Source: Nanobdellota archaeon
GTDB lineage: Archaea; Aenigmatarchaeota; Aenigmatarchaeia; QMZP01
DNA: 64,000 bases
NCBI GenBank assembly: GCA_018816245.1
Contig: JAHIVW010000004.1
Span: forward strand, 1 to 64,000
Direction: 5' to 3'
Made by a program: the position numbers and the translations under genes. Position 1 is the first letter of the stretch. Each line of letters begins with the position of its first letter. Shown piece by piece: positions 32,011-40,267 of this stretch. The notes beneath the pieces were generated by a model. That model saw only the letters and a list, made by a program, of their open reading frames with translations. It was not told the DNA's origin and ran no database searches.

Positions 32011-33135
32011 ATGAGGAGAACAAAGAGAGAAATAGTAGAAGAATTACTAATAAAGAAATTCGAATCCGTTAGACCTATGAATCCTGAAGAAACCGAGGTA
32101 ATAGAATCATTTAAGGATGGAAGCTTCGGGGTAAGCACACTGGCTTTCTCGTTGTATTCGAATGGACACAATCTTAGAGGTAAAAATTCTAAATGTCCAT
32201 ATGGTTTGATCTTTGAAGACGGAAAAAGATTATTTTCAATCGGTTATTATAGAAAAGAGACGGACACCGAAGAAGATGACGGATATTTGTTCATCGTTGC
32301 TCCCCGCGGGAAAGGTGTGATTGAGAAAATCGATTCCTTTACGGATGCCATTCTAGCTGATAAAAATATCCCGTCGAAGGGTGTTTATGTCCGTTTTTTG
32401 TGTTTGAATCAGTATCTGAGATTACTTCTCAGAGGTTTCTTACCTCCCAAGGAAAGTCCATGGCATCCTGAAGCACAGGAAGAGGATGAAACCTACAATA
32501 ACGCTGTTATTAACATAGAGAGAATTATTACAACAAGCGAGTCAGGTGATCTGAAAATTAACTTGATTTCTAACCTTAACAGGAGATCACGGAAAAGAGT
32601 GCGTCTTGATTACAACAGGTTCGACAATTTTCTAGCAAGATCGGGGTTGGAGTTTACATTAAAAGAATACTCAGAGGATGATTTCAATAGCGCTTTAAGC
32701 ATAATTAAGAATCATTTCGAGATTCTAAAGAAGAAGGATAAAGGGATTGGTTCGACTCCTGAAGATTATCTCAACATTGTTAATCTTTGCTCTATGACAG
32801 GCATAACGGCGTATATAGGCTATCTTGGAAAACAGCCCGTCTCGTTGTTTGTTGGCGAACTTCTAAACAATGAAAGGTTAGGTCTGTATGCCTCATTCAC
32901 ATTAAGAGATCCGGATTTCGTTTTAAAAAACCTGAAAGAGCGATCTAACATCTCCGGCTTCACTGCAATGCCCTTGTATGCTTACCTTATGTTTTTCAAA
33001 GAAGTAAGAACAAAAGGCATCAAAGAAGTACATTTGGGAGGTTCAGAACACCCTGATCTTAATCGGTTCAAGAGGCAACTTGGTGCTAAAAAAGAATCGA
33101 GTTATTGGGTTGTAAAATTGAAAATTGATTCTTGA
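32011..33135 (+). CDS. Putative GNAT/FemAB-like acyltransferase
   Basis: A 374-residue, AT-rich gene divergent from the TrmB regulator. The C-terminal half (GITAYIGYLGKQPVSLFVGELLNNERLGLYASFTLRD, then KGIKEVHLGGSEHPDLNRFKRQLGAKKESSYWVVKL) follows the pattern of GNAT-fold peptidyl/lipid transferases of the FemAB or DUF2156 kind. There a G-G-S/N strand precedes a helix with K-x-x-L/F-G. No membrane segment. The substrate is unknown; assignment is by pattern only. Confidence 0.5.
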   Translation: MRRTKREIVEELLIKKFESVRPMNPEETEVIESFKDGSFGVSTLAFSLYSNGHNLRGKNSKCPYGLIFEDGKRLFSIGYYRKETDTEEDDGYLFIVAPRGKGVIEKIDSFTDAILADKNIPSKGVYVRFLCLNQYLRLLLRGFLPPKESPWHPEAQEEDETYNNAVINIERIITTSESGDLKINLISNLNRRSRKRVRLDYNRFDNFLARSGLEFTLKEYSEDDFNSALSIIKNHFEILKKKDKGIGSTPEDYLNIVNLCSMTGITAYIGYLGKQPVSLFVGELLNNERLGLYASFTLRDPDFVLKNLKERSNISGFTAMPLYAYLMFFKEVRTKGIKEVHLGGSEHPDLNRFKRQLGAKKESSYWVVKLKIDS

Positions 33136-33162
33136 TTGTGCATAACCGGTTTATAAACCCTA

Positions 33163-33233
33163 TGCGCCGACCGGGAATCGAACCCGGGTTACAGCCTTGG
33201 CAAGGCCGCGTACTACCGCTATACTACCGGCGC
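33163..33233 (-). tRNA. tRNA-Gly(GCC)
   Basis: A 71-nt cloverleaf. Acceptor GCGCCGG/TCGGCGC with A73; anticodon loop CTTGCCAAG with GCC; T-arm CCGGGTTCGATTCCCGG. No intron and no encoded CCA. Confidence 0.93.
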
Positions 33234-33342
33234 GTGCACTCTGATAGGATCCGTGACCTTTTAAACCCTCAGAGAATCTTCCCTCGTGGGTTAAGCGTTA
33301 AGTTTATATTTGAATAATCAAATAGCGAGCTTGGTGATCGCA

Positions 33343-33996
33343 ATGAAACATATTATCGTCGCTCCTTTTGGTAATCAGATTGAGGATCTGTTCGTAGCAA
33401 TCCGAGAGTTTCCTACTGAACGCGTCATCCTCATGACGCCGGAGAAGTACCAAAACGATGTGCAGAAGGTGGTGGATGACCTGAAGCGGTTCAAGATCCC
33501 CGCGGATGTCATGAAAATCAAAGGAGATTCCTGGGAAGGAATGTTCAAAGCGATCAGCCAAGTCAAGGAGCGTGTTGGAAGGGAAATCCTGGTGCATGTC
33601 TCGACCGGCGACCGGCTCACCCAATGTGCAGCAACATCAGCGGCATTCGTAAACGGTGTGAAAGCCTTTTCAGTCATTGGTGACAGCGTCATGATGCTGC
33701 CGGTGTTGAAGTTCAACTACTACAAATTACTGACTGACAAGAAGCTTTCCATCCTGAACGTGCTTGGACACCAACAGGATTGCTGTGGTTCACTTGAAGA
33801 GTTGAGTAAGCGCACAAAAATGAGTCTGCCGTTAATCTCCTACCATATCAACGGAAGCCAGCGATCAGAAGGACTCAAAACCATGGGATTGGTCGAAACA
33901 GAAGAAAAGAACGGACGAATTGCGATCAAACTCAGTGTCCTTGGCCGACTCTTGATGGAAGGCTACATCGAACAACCTATTTTGGAACACAAGTAA
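33343..33996 (+). CDS. CARF-like domain plus winged-helix regulator
   Basis: A 217-residue protein from ATG 33343 (MKHIIVAPFGNQIEDLFVAIREF). The N-terminal Rossmann-like half has HVSTGDRLTQCAATSAAFVNGVKAFSV, the hallmark of CARF/DUF6293-type ligand-binding domains. The C-terminal half is a winged helix (LSILNVLGHQQDCCGSLEELSKRTKMSLPLISYHINGSQRSEGLKTMGLVETEEKNGRIAIKLSVLGRLL). Relatives include Csa3, but no CRISPR array or cas gene is in this window, so a nucleotide-responsive regulator of other genes is likely. Its 3' end overlaps the convergent lipoprotein gene by 20 nt. Confidence 0.75.
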   Translation: MKHIIVAPFGNQIEDLFVAIREFPTERVILMTPEKYQNDVQKVVDDLKRFKIPADVMKIKGDSWEGMFKAISQVKERVGREILVHVSTGDRLTQCAATSAAFVNGVKAFSVIGDSVMMLPVLKFNYYKLLTDKKLSILNVLGHQQDCCGSLEELSKRTKMSLPLISYHINGSQRSEGLKTMGLVETEEKNGRIAIKLSVLGRLLMEGYIEQPILEHK

Positions 33997-34408
33997 GCAT
34001 TTGTTCGCAGCCGCAGTTATCGGGGTCAGTGGGAACAAGATCGCCATCAAGGCAATAGTCAGGATGCGGTGGGGCAACAAACGGGCACGGTGTTGGACAG
34101 CCGTATGTTTCTTTGGAAACCCACTGACACAAACTGTTCACGCACGTACACACCGTGTCACTCTGAACAGACAAATTATCACAGACGCCGATGATACGCT
34201 CCTCCTTGTTGGTACAGGTTTCGAAGCCGCATCCCTGGACAGAACAGTCCGCCGAGGTTTCACACTCACCGAGTGTTTGGGGGAGCTCGTACCGGTCGAA
34301 ATGCTCGTCTCCCATATAGATGCTCACAAGTGAATTGGTCTGGCCAATCTGCGTGCATCCCGCAACCAAGACGATGATTGTCAGCGCGAGGAGGAGGTGT
34401 GTATGCAT
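33977..34408 (-). CDS. Cys-rich lipoprotein
   Basis: A 143-residue protein with a lipoprotein signal peptide ending in VAGC (MHTHLLLALTIIVLVAGCTQ). The mature part has about a dozen cysteines. CETSADCSVQGCGFETCTNKEE ... CDNL ... CTCVNSLCQW matches the eight-cysteine-cluster type domain seen in archaeal exported proteins. It probably forms disulfides outside the cell. Divergent from aIF5A. Confidence 0.75.
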   Translation of the reverse strand: MHTHLLLALTIIVLVAGCTQIGQTNSLVSIYMGDEHFDRYELPQTLGECETSADCSVQGCGFETCTNKEERIIGVCDNLSVQSDTVCTCVNSLCQWVSKETYGCPTPCPFVAPPHPDYCLDGDLVPTDPDNCGCEQMLTCVPK

Positions 34409-34453
34409 GGTTCTTATTTAAACGCAAAGTCCTAAAAAAGTTTACTGTTTCCC

Positions 34454-34849
34454 ATGGCCGTCAAACCAACACCCATTAAAGATCTCAAGAACGGTTCCTA
34501 CGTCATGGTCGATGGCGAGCCCTGCAAAGTCACGGACATGACGAAATCCAAGCCCGGGAAGCACGGCTCCACGAAGGCCCGGGTCGAGGTTATGGGGATC
34601 TTCGACAACAAACGCCGCTACATCCTCAAGCCAACGTCTGCCATGATTGATGTGCCTATTATTGATAAAAAGAAGGCCCAAGTAATCTCTGTCGAAGGCG
34701 ACATCGTCCAGCTTATGGATCTCGAGGACTACAGCACCTTTGAAACTACTGTTCCTGATGAATTCAAGGGGAAGATCGACACTGGAATGGAAGTCGAGTA
34801 CTGGCGACTCGAGAACCGAACACTTATCAAGGCGTACAAGAACGCTTAG
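34454..34849 (+). CDS. Translation factor aIF5A
   Basis: A 131-residue protein with the SH3-like N-domain carrying SKPGKHGSTKARVE near residues 32-45; the Lys of GKHG is the site of (deoxy)hypusine. The OB-fold C-domain ends WRLENRTLIKAYKNA. It helps peptide-bond formation at difficult sequences. A TATA-like TTATTTAAAC lies about 35 nt upstream. Its stop overlaps the nop5 stop by 4 nt (convergent). Confidence 0.96.
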   Translation: MAVKPTPIKDLKNGSYVMVDGEPCKVTDMTKSKPGKHGSTKARVEVMGIFDNKRRYILKPTSAMIDVPIIDKKKAQVISVEGDIVQLMDLEDYSTFETTVPDEFKGKIDTGMEVEYWRLENRTLIKAYKNA

Positions 34850-35919
34850 ATTGCCTTCAGTGATTTCTGAAAGTCTTTCTTGAGTTCTTCAGTCTTGTCC
34901 ACTTTTGAAAAATAGTCAACGCGTGAAGCAATCGAGAGTTTCGCTGCAATCAGTCGCGCGACTTTCCCGCGTTTTTCTTGCGGTGCGTTCTGGACAGCAG
35001 AATGCGCGAACAGCGCCCCATATTTTGGTGACTTGCCCTCGCCTTTGAGGTGGCGGAACAGCGCCTTTTCCGCACCCAGCAATTGAACCGTTGAGGATGG
35101 CAACCGAGATATCTTTTCCAAGCCGCCAGCAAGCAATACCAATCGTGCAGCAAGAATGGGTTCAGCGATCGCACACATGTTAGGAATCACGTCCCTTGCG
35201 GTTTCGTCAATGTATATTCCAAGTTCCTTCCGCGCGTACGCAAGTTGCATGATCGACTTTGAAAGGGTTTTGATGATTGCAATATCATGTGGTGCGAACG
35301 GCATGCCAGCACTTTTGGTAACAGCCTTGCGCAATTCCTTAACATCAATCTCCTTTCGGTCGCCGTACATGGCGACAATCTCGACATACTTGTCGTTCGA
35401 TTTGATGGACCGATCCATCTCGGGGAAGTGGAGACCGTACCATTCGCGAAGATGCTCGGTGAGCGCATTGATTGACCGGTCGAGTTCGTCTGCAGACGCA
35501 ACAGCCTGCATCAGGATGCGGTCACGCTTCTCTACTTTGAGTTGTTCTTTGGTTTTTAGGATCTGGATCTTGGAGAGGATCGCGTTCAGATCAGCCTGCG
35601 AGGAAGCCCACTTGAACTGGATTGCGAGTTTTCGATACTGTGTCTTCAGCATGCGTGTGCCAATGTGGTCTGGTTTTACCACAATGGAGATGCCTTCGAT
35701 GCCGGGCATGGGGCGCTCGCACATCACTTCAAGCAGATTGTGTATCTTCAGTTTTGCGATGATCGAGGTCTCTTCGTCTGTTACCTTACCAGCCTCGATC
35801 GTATTCAGCCGTTCGACGATCTGCTCGGGCTTCTTGGGGAACAGGGCATACTCGATGACCTTCCCGTCGCTATCAAAAGCAACAGCTCCTATGAGGTTAG
35901 TAGCGAGGTAGGCACGCAT
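34846..35919 (-). CDS. nop5: C/D box sRNP core protein Nop5 (Nop56/58)
   Basis: From ATG 35919 (MRAYLATNLIGAVAFDSDGKVIEY) the product is 357 residues; codons farther upstream would overlap the promoter. Order: an N-terminal fibrillarin-binding domain, a coiled coil (near 125-230), then the NOP domain (IPNMCAIAEPILAARLVLLAGGLEKISRLPSSTVQLLGAEKALFRHLKGEGKSPKYGALFAHSAVQ). It scaffolds archaeal 2'-O-methylation sRNPs with L7Ae and fibrillarin. The usual fibrillarin neighbour is absent here. Confidence 0.95.
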   Translation of the reverse strand: MRAYLATNLIGAVAFDSDGKVIEYALFPKKPEQIVERLNTIEAGKVTDEETSIIAKLKIHNLLEVMCERPMPGIEGISIVVKPDHIGTRMLKTQYRKLAIQFKWASSQADLNAILSKIQILKTKEQLKVEKRDRILMQAVASADELDRSINALTEHLREWYGLHFPEMDRSIKSNDKYVEIVAMYGDRKEIDVKELRKAVTKSAGMPFAPHDIAIIKTLSKSIMQLAYARKELGIYIDETARDVIPNMCAIAEPILAARLVLLAGGLEKISRLPSSTVQLLGAEKALFRHLKGEGKSPKYGALFAHSAVQNAPQEKRGKVARLIAAKLSIASRVDYFSKVDKTEELKKDFQKSLKAI

Positions 35920-35992
35920 ACCGTATTCCTTTTGCCAAGGGTTTATAAGGGCTATTGGAAGTGTTTCCCGGAGTAAAAAGAAAAAGGGTTGG

Positions 35993-36223
35993 TCACTTCT
36001 CCTCGGTTGCGAACAGCTTGGCGAGGATGATCGTGACCACCACAACGACCACGGTCACGACAAAAGCCGCGATCGTCAACCCGATTGCACTTTCAGAACT
36101 TTCGTAGAGGGGCTTCAGCCAGGCGGTGATGGCGTCCTTCCACACCAGCGCAGCGACAAAGCCCAGTGCTGCAGTCATGAGAGTCAGGGTTTGCTTTTTG
36201 ATTTCCTTGAGGACATCTTTCAT
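35993..36223 (-). CDS. Small membrane protein, DUF5654-like
   Basis: A 76-residue protein with two helices (TLMTAALGFVAALVWKDAITAWL and IGLTIAAFVVTVVVVVVTIILAKLF). The conserved ALVWKDAI and the terminal KLF match the DUF5654 family of archaeal membrane proteins. Function unknown. It ends just before tRNA-Leu in the same orientation. Confidence 0.7.
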   Translation of the reverse strand: MKDVLKEIKKQTLTLMTAALGFVAALVWKDAITAWLKPLYESSESAIGLTIAAFVVTVVVVVVTIILAKLFATEEK

Positions 36224-36226
36224 GGA

Positions 36227-36310
36227 TGCAGGGGGCCGGATTCGAACCGACGAAGACGCTAAGCCACTGGGCCCTAAACCCAGCCCCGTTGACCGCTTGG
36301 GTACCCCTGC
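36227..36310 (-). tRNA. tRNA-Leu(UAG)
   Basis: An 84-nt class II tRNA with a long variable arm. Acceptor GCAGGGG/CCCCTGC; anticodon stem CTGGG-TTTAGGG-CCCAG gives UAG; T-arm GGTTCGAATCC. No intron. Confidence 0.93.
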
Positions 36311-36361
36311 ATGAAGAACTCTTCTGGAAACAGCGTTAAATCCGTATAACGAATTCGTCTA

Positions 36362-36445
36362 TGCGGGAGGCCGGATTCGAACCGACGAAGGCGCTAAGCC
36401 ATACGGCCCTGAACCGTACCCCTTTGACCGCTCGGGAACTCCCGC
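36362..36445 (-). tRNA. tRNA-Leu(CAG)
   Basis: An 84-nt class II tRNA, very similar to the one at 36227. Acceptor GCGGGAG/CTCCCGC; anticodon loop TTCAGGG between TACGG and CCGTA gives CAG. The long variable arm is nearly identical to its neighbour, suggesting a tandem duplication with anticodon change. Confidence 0.93.
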
Positions 36446-36485
36446 AGGATGAGTGATTAAAGAGGGTGCGATATAAATAACACTT

Positions 36486-37946
36486 ATGAAAAGGGTGCTC
36501 GTTTTTCTTGTGATTATTGCAAGCTTTCTGTTTGTCCCGTCGGCCTCGGCAACGGTCCTCTACAATGCTACGGTCTCAGGAACTGACGTCCTGGTTGACG
36601 CAACAATCGAACTCTATACAAGCGAACCCGGGAACAAGGTGAACTACTGGCAGACTGAACTCTCGCTCCCTGAAAAGAGCAAGATCATTTCGCTTGCTGA
36701 TAGCCAGGGAGTAATCAATGACTATACATATGCCAACAGCCTTCTCATGATCACGACGAACAAGGGGGCCGCGCGCGAGAAAGAAGTGCTCGATCTCGTG
36801 TTCCGGATTCCCTCGGTGGTCACCACCGAGTTCCCGCCACTCTCAAGTATGAAACTGAACTTTTCCGGGTTTGCGGACGTGAATCCGGAGAAGCCGGATG
36901 AACAGACGTTCGTCGAAATCAGGACGCCGATCCGGCTTGTCTTTGCAGACGCGTCCTACGGCTTTGTGACGCAGAGCACGGAGAAGATTGCCCAATTTTC
37001 CGGTTCAGGAGCGGTCGGGGTAACCGTCTGGTTCGGCAGCGGCGGAACGGAGTACGAGCACTACCTTGTTTTTGGGAATGGTGACGCGGCGGCGGCGGAT
37101 GCTGATTTTTCCTTGCTTGAAACAACACTGGGGATCAGGCTGCCTGGCGTCAAGTATCCGGTCATCGCCTTGAGTGAAGAAAATTACAATAGAAAGGTGA
37201 ATCCATGGAGTGTCGGCCAATACCGGAACGGGATTCTCTTCATTCGGGAAAACCAGAGTACTACCCCGACCGGAACCGCGACCCTGCTCCACGAAACCGT
37301 CCATGCCGTGAACGGGCGGTTGCTCCGCTTCGTGCCAGGAGGGGTGGCATGGTTTGACGAAGGCGTTGCCCAGTATGTGGAGTTCCTGGAGAAACAGAAG
37401 CTCGGCGTTCACCAAGCACAACTCTTTGGGGAGAAAGTTACTTGGGCAGCGGGAAATCTTGTCTACACCCTCGCTCCCCGCGGCAAACCGAATGAGTTAT
37501 GGTCCTATTACCAGCTCAACGAAGATATCATGAACAAGTGGACGCCGGAAACCCCGGCAACGCGGACCTTCGGCTACGCACTTTCAGAGCTTGTCATCAG
37601 AGAGTCGGTTCTCAGGAACGGACCAATGATTCTGACAAATCTCTACACCTCACTCCCGGAAGGGGAAATGAGCAGTGCTGTTGCGACCACTTATTTGCTG
37701 AGCAAACTGAACACAGACCTGCGGCCCTGCGACGCTGACACAATCGATGCAATGAAATCGTGTCTCGCAGCGGTCAATGCGATGGCTGCGCCGCTCCCCG
37801 GCGACACCCCGGAAACCATTGATTCAGGATCGATTGTCCTGCCAGACATTACGCCACCGGAGATCGATCTCAGTTTCTTGGAGACGCTTGTTGAATGGTT
37901 CCGGCAGGCAGGGGACTGGCTGCGCGGCCTCTTTGAGATTGCCTAG
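36486..37946 (+). CDS. Exported gluzincin metallopeptidase
   Basis: A 486-residue protein with a cleavable signal peptide (MKRVLVFLVIIASFLFVPSASA). An N-terminal beta-rich domain (to about 160) precedes the peptidase part, which has HETVH near residue 270 and WFDEGVAQYVE about 20 residues later. This is the HExxH + E arrangement of gluzincins (M1/MA-like). A C-terminal amphipathic helix pair (FLETLVEWFRQAGDWLRGLFEIA) may touch the membrane. Likely degrades extracellular protein; substrate unknown. Confidence 0.8.
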   Translation: MKRVLVFLVIIASFLFVPSASATVLYNATVSGTDVLVDATIELYTSEPGNKVNYWQTELSLPEKSKIISLADSQGVINDYTYANSLLMITTNKGAAREKEVLDLVFRIPSVVTTEFPPLSSMKLNFSGFADVNPEKPDEQTFVEIRTPIRLVFADASYGFVTQSTEKIAQFSGSGAVGVTVWFGSGGTEYEHYLVFGNGDAAAADADFSLLETTLGIRLPGVKYPVIALSEENYNRKVNPWSVGQYRNGILFIRENQSTTPTGTATLLHETVHAVNGRLLRFVPGGVAWFDEGVAQYVEFLEKQKLGVHQAQLFGEKVTWAAGNLVYTLAPRGKPNELWSYYQLNEDIMNKWTPETPATRTFGYALSELVIRESVLRNGPMILTNLYTSLPEGEMSSAVATTYLLSKLNTDLRPCDADTIDAMKSCLAAVNAMAAPLPGDTPETIDSGSIVLPDITPPEIDLSFLETLVEWFRQAGDWLRGLFEIA

Positions 37947-38389
37947 AGAAACGTTACTTCATCAGTTCCAAAGCGGTGTTCGCAGAACCGGCAGATGAAG
38001 GTATTGTCATTGTAGGTGAAGACAGTTTTCATGAATGGTTCAACATGGGTAATGCAGTTGAGATTCGGACAGGTGATGATGTTTTCAACAAGCCGGGGAA
38101 TGGTGATCCGCCGCTTTTCCGCGACCTCGAAGTTCTCGATCCGGTTCACGGTTGCGTTCGGCGCGATTAGGGCGATCCGGTTGAAATCCACATTTGAGAA
38201 CTCAGCGCCGACAATCTTGAGGAAGTCTTTCCGTTCGATCTTCTTGCTGGGAACATTGCGACCGGTATAGACTTCGTAATTCGATTTATACAAGTCAAGG
38301 AGTCGCAGAATGAACCGGCTCTTGCCGGCAGGAAGATGATCGATGACGTAGCCCTGCTTGATTTTCTGGACCGTATGGTTCTTGGTCAT
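37943..38389 (-). CDS. pyrI: Aspartate carbamoyltransferase regulatory chain
   Basis: A 148-residue protein. The allosteric domain (QGYVIDHLPAGKSRFILRLLDLY ... RIALIAPNATVNRIENFEVAEKRRITIP) is followed by the zinc domain with four cysteines (CPNLNC ... CRFCEHRFG). It binds PyrB, encoded upstream with a 4-nt ATGA overlap, and mediates nucleotide feedback. Its stop overlaps the end of the convergent peptidase gene. Confidence 0.96.
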   Translation of the reverse strand: MTKNHTVQKIKQGYVIDHLPAGKSRFILRLLDLYKSNYEVYTGRNVPSKKIERKDFLKIVGAEFSNVDFNRIALIAPNATVNRIENFEVAEKRRITIPRLVENIITCPNLNCITHVEPFMKTVFTYNDNTFICRFCEHRFGTDEVTFL

Positions 38390-39312
38390 GCAATCACCGC
38401 GTTCAGGATGGCCTGCCGCACCGGCATGCCGTCTGCTGCCTGGATGAAGTAGCCTGCATACGGCAGCGCGTCAATGCGGGTATCGATTTCATCGACCCGC
38501 GGCAGCGGGTGAAGGATTTGGAGTGTTGGTTTGATCTTTGCGAGGAGTTTGCGGTTCAGCACATACGAGCCTTTGACCTTTGCGTATTCGTTGATGTCCG
38601 GGAACCGTTCCTTCTGGACCCGGGTCATGTAAATAACATCAGGGTTTGCTGCCTTGATTGCCTCTTCCAAATCCGTGTGTTCGTGTACTTGCTTCTTGAG
38701 AAAGATAGGCGGCATGCGGAGGGATTCGGGCGATGCCACATGGATCGTGCAGTCGTAACAGTACAGCGCTTGAATGAGTGAGTGCGCAGCACGGCCATAC
38801 TTCAGGTCCCCGACAAGGAGCACGGAGAGCCCGTCGATTGTGTTGTGTCTCTTCCGGATGGCGTAGGTGTCCATCATGCTCTGCGTCGGATGTTGGTTCT
38901 TGCCGTCGCCTGCGTTGATGACCGGGATGCTCGCAACATCTGCTGCGAGCTGCGCAGCGCCATCCCGCGGATGGCGCATGACAATGACGTCGCTTCCGTA
39001 GCCTTCAAACATCTTGATCGTGTCATGGAGGCTTTCGCCTTTTGTTTCTGAGGTCGATGTCCCGCTGGAGAACCCGACCGTCGCTGCACCAAGTGTTTTG
39101 GCAGCAACGGTGAAGGAAGCGCGGGTACGGGTGCTCGGTTCGAAGAAGAGGAGTGCGACAAGTTTTCCTTTCAAAAGTTCTTGTCGTTTCTTGTGATCGA
39201 GGTTGCAGAGCTTGTCGGTCTCGTTGTGAATGAAGTCAAGCACTTTTCGTGAGAAGGAGGATGCGGAAAGGATATCACTCCCCGCGAGAGTCATGATTGG
39301 ATACTTGAGCAA
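38386..39312 (-). CDS. pyrB: Aspartate carbamoyltransferase catalytic chain
   Basis: A 308-residue enzyme of pyrimidine synthesis. FFEPSTRTRASF near residues 56-67 binds carbamoyl phosphate; GDGKNQHPTQSMMD near 134-147 and HPLPRVDEID near 264-273 complete the site. Normal length. MTLAGSD at 39294 is an alternative start. With pyrI it forms a two-gene operon; CTP synthase for the same pathway lies at 42405. Confidence 0.96.
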   Translation of the reverse strand: MLKYPIMTLAGSDILSASSFSRKVLDFIHNETDKLCNLDHKKRQELLKGKLVALLFFEPSTRTRASFTVAAKTLGAATVGFSSGTSTSETKGESLHDTIKMFEGYGSDVIVMRHPRDGAAQLAADVASIPVINAGDGKNQHPTQSMMDTYAIRKRHNTIDGLSVLLVGDLKYGRAAHSLIQALYCYDCTIHVASPESLRMPPIFLKKQVHEHTDLEEAIKAANPDVIYMTRVQKERFPDINEYAKVKGSYVLNRKLLAKIKPTLQILHPLPRVDEIDTRIDALPYAGYFIQAADGMPVRQAILNAVIA

Positions 39313-39329
39313 AAGAAATAAAAAGAGAA

Positions 39330-39456
39330 CGCTCCCGCCGGGATTCGAACCCGGGTCGAGGGGTACTTTCGCACGATTCTGTCATAGACCCGAAAGCCTC
39401 AACGTTTTCGAACAGTGCTCGAAAACCCCTAATCCTTACCGCTAGACGACGGGAGC
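39330..39456 (-). tRNA. tRNA-Glu(UUC) with intron
   Basis: Acceptor GCTCCCG/CGGGAGC, D-arm GTCTAGCGGTAAGGAT, anticodon stem AGGGG/CCCCT with TTC, T-arm CCGGGTTCGAATCCCGG. An insertion of about 55 nt (39365-39419) sits directly after the anticodon (canonical 37/38), with the intron end GAAA able to pair with TTTC as a BHB. Mature length 72 nt; the exact cut may shift by one base. Confidence 0.9.
39365..39419 (-). other. Canonical 37/38 intron of tRNA-Glu
   Basis: About 55 nt between TTTTCG and ACCCCT. The exon bases TTTC pair with GAAA at the intron end, with bulges GAG and GTA and an inner CAC/GTG. The BHB is slightly irregular. Confidence 0.7.
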
Positions 39457-39457
39457 A

Positions 39458-39530
39458 TGAGCCCGGCCGGACTCGAACCGGCGATCTCCTGCACGTCAAG
39501 CAGGCGTCTTAGCCGCTGGACTACGGGCTC
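39458..39530 (-). tRNA. tRNA-Val(GAC)
   Basis: A 73-nt cloverleaf. Acceptor GAGCCCG/CGGGCTC with A73; anticodon stem CCTGC-TTGACGT-GCAGG gives GAC; T-arm GCCGGTTCGAGTCCGGC. One base separates it from tRNA-Glu. Confidence 0.93.
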
Positions 39531-39557
39531 GGTCGTTCAATTAAGGGGACGGAGCTT

Positions 39558-39732
39558 TTAAACATCTTCGCGGGCGAACTCGAGGACATGGAGCCGGAAG
39601 CCGAGCTTCTTATAGAGGGAATGGTCTATCCAACAGCCCTGCCAAAACACTGTCGACGTATTCCCCGTCCTGCATCCACATGACGCCCTCGTTGTTCAAG
39701 ATGCAGATTAAGATGAAGAACCGATTCGTTGC
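39558..39732 (-). pseudogene. Possible GNAT acetyltransferase remnants
   Basis: On the minus strand one frame reads EGVMWMQDGEYVDSVLAGLLDRPFPL and stop, which looks like the C-terminus of a RimJ-type GNAT. A second frame then reads HSLYKKLGFRLHVLEFAREDV and stop, which looks like another GNAT segment (LYKKLGF). No intact domain remains. It is the only content of the gap between tRNA-Val and the gene at 39733. Confidence 0.35.
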
Positions 39733-40137
39733 TCACGTGTCTCCGGCGCCTGTGGACTCGCTCGATACGCGTCGCGCTACCTTGGCAAGGTAGTCTCGCA
39801 CTGAAGTGAGTCTAACCCTTGTTACTGGGTACCCTGCTGTATCCAAGGCTGTAGCAACGACATCAAGAAGTTCTGTCATGGCATGATATTCTGTCAGCCA
39901 GAGAAGATCGTTTGTCATGTGAGGATGTTCCGGCGGCTCTCGAAGAAGCAGCCCAATAGCCGATCGAAAGAGTCGCTGTTCGTCCTCGTCAAGGGTTGTA
40001 TAGCGTTGTGAGAGGAAGTCAGGTTCAATGTAGCCAATACGGGGATCAAGAGCTCCTATTGGGGGTGTTTCGTAAAGACTGATGATCTCGTCCCGGTAGC
40101 GTAAGATTCTTGGATCGAGATCGTCTTCAGATAGCAT
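39733..40137 (-). CDS. Hypothetical protein
   Basis: A 134-residue acidic, helical protein (MLSEDDLDPRILRYRDEIISLYETPPIGALDPRIGYIEPDFLSQRY). A TATA-like element (TATAAAATTATAT) about 25 nt upstream suggests a leaderless transcript. There is no membrane segment or known motif. It lies just outside the tRNA-fragment-flanked segment. Confidence 0.5.
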   Translation of the reverse strand: MLSEDDLDPRILRYRDEIISLYETPPIGALDPRIGYIEPDFLSQRYTTLDEDEQRLFRSAIGLLLREPPEHPHMTNDLLWLTEYHAMTELLDVVATALDTAGYPVTRVRLTSVRDYLAKVARRVSSESTGAGDT

Positions 40138-40174
40138 ATTATTTGTTTGAGATATAATTTTATATTCAAAGCGA

Positions 40175-40196
40175 TGGACCCACCAGGAGTCGAACC
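40175..40196 (+). repeat. att-like duplicate of the tRNA-Val(CAC) 3' end
   Basis: These 22 bases match 40698-40719 (the acceptor and T-arm 3' half of tRNA-Val(CAC)) with a single mismatch, in the same orientation, and no tRNA follows. The pair forms direct repeats around the toxin-antitoxin genes, as left by integration at a tRNA 3' end. Confidence 0.65.
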
Positions 40197-40267
40197 GAAT
40201 GCCTTATAGCGGATCATGGCCCTCCTCTCGGAATAGCATTATAAAGGCTCTTTCCCTATCTTTTCCT

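Noticed and set aside
33343-33996. CRISPR locus suggested by the CARF-like regulator
   Set aside because: No repeat-spacer array or cas gene was found on either strand of the window.
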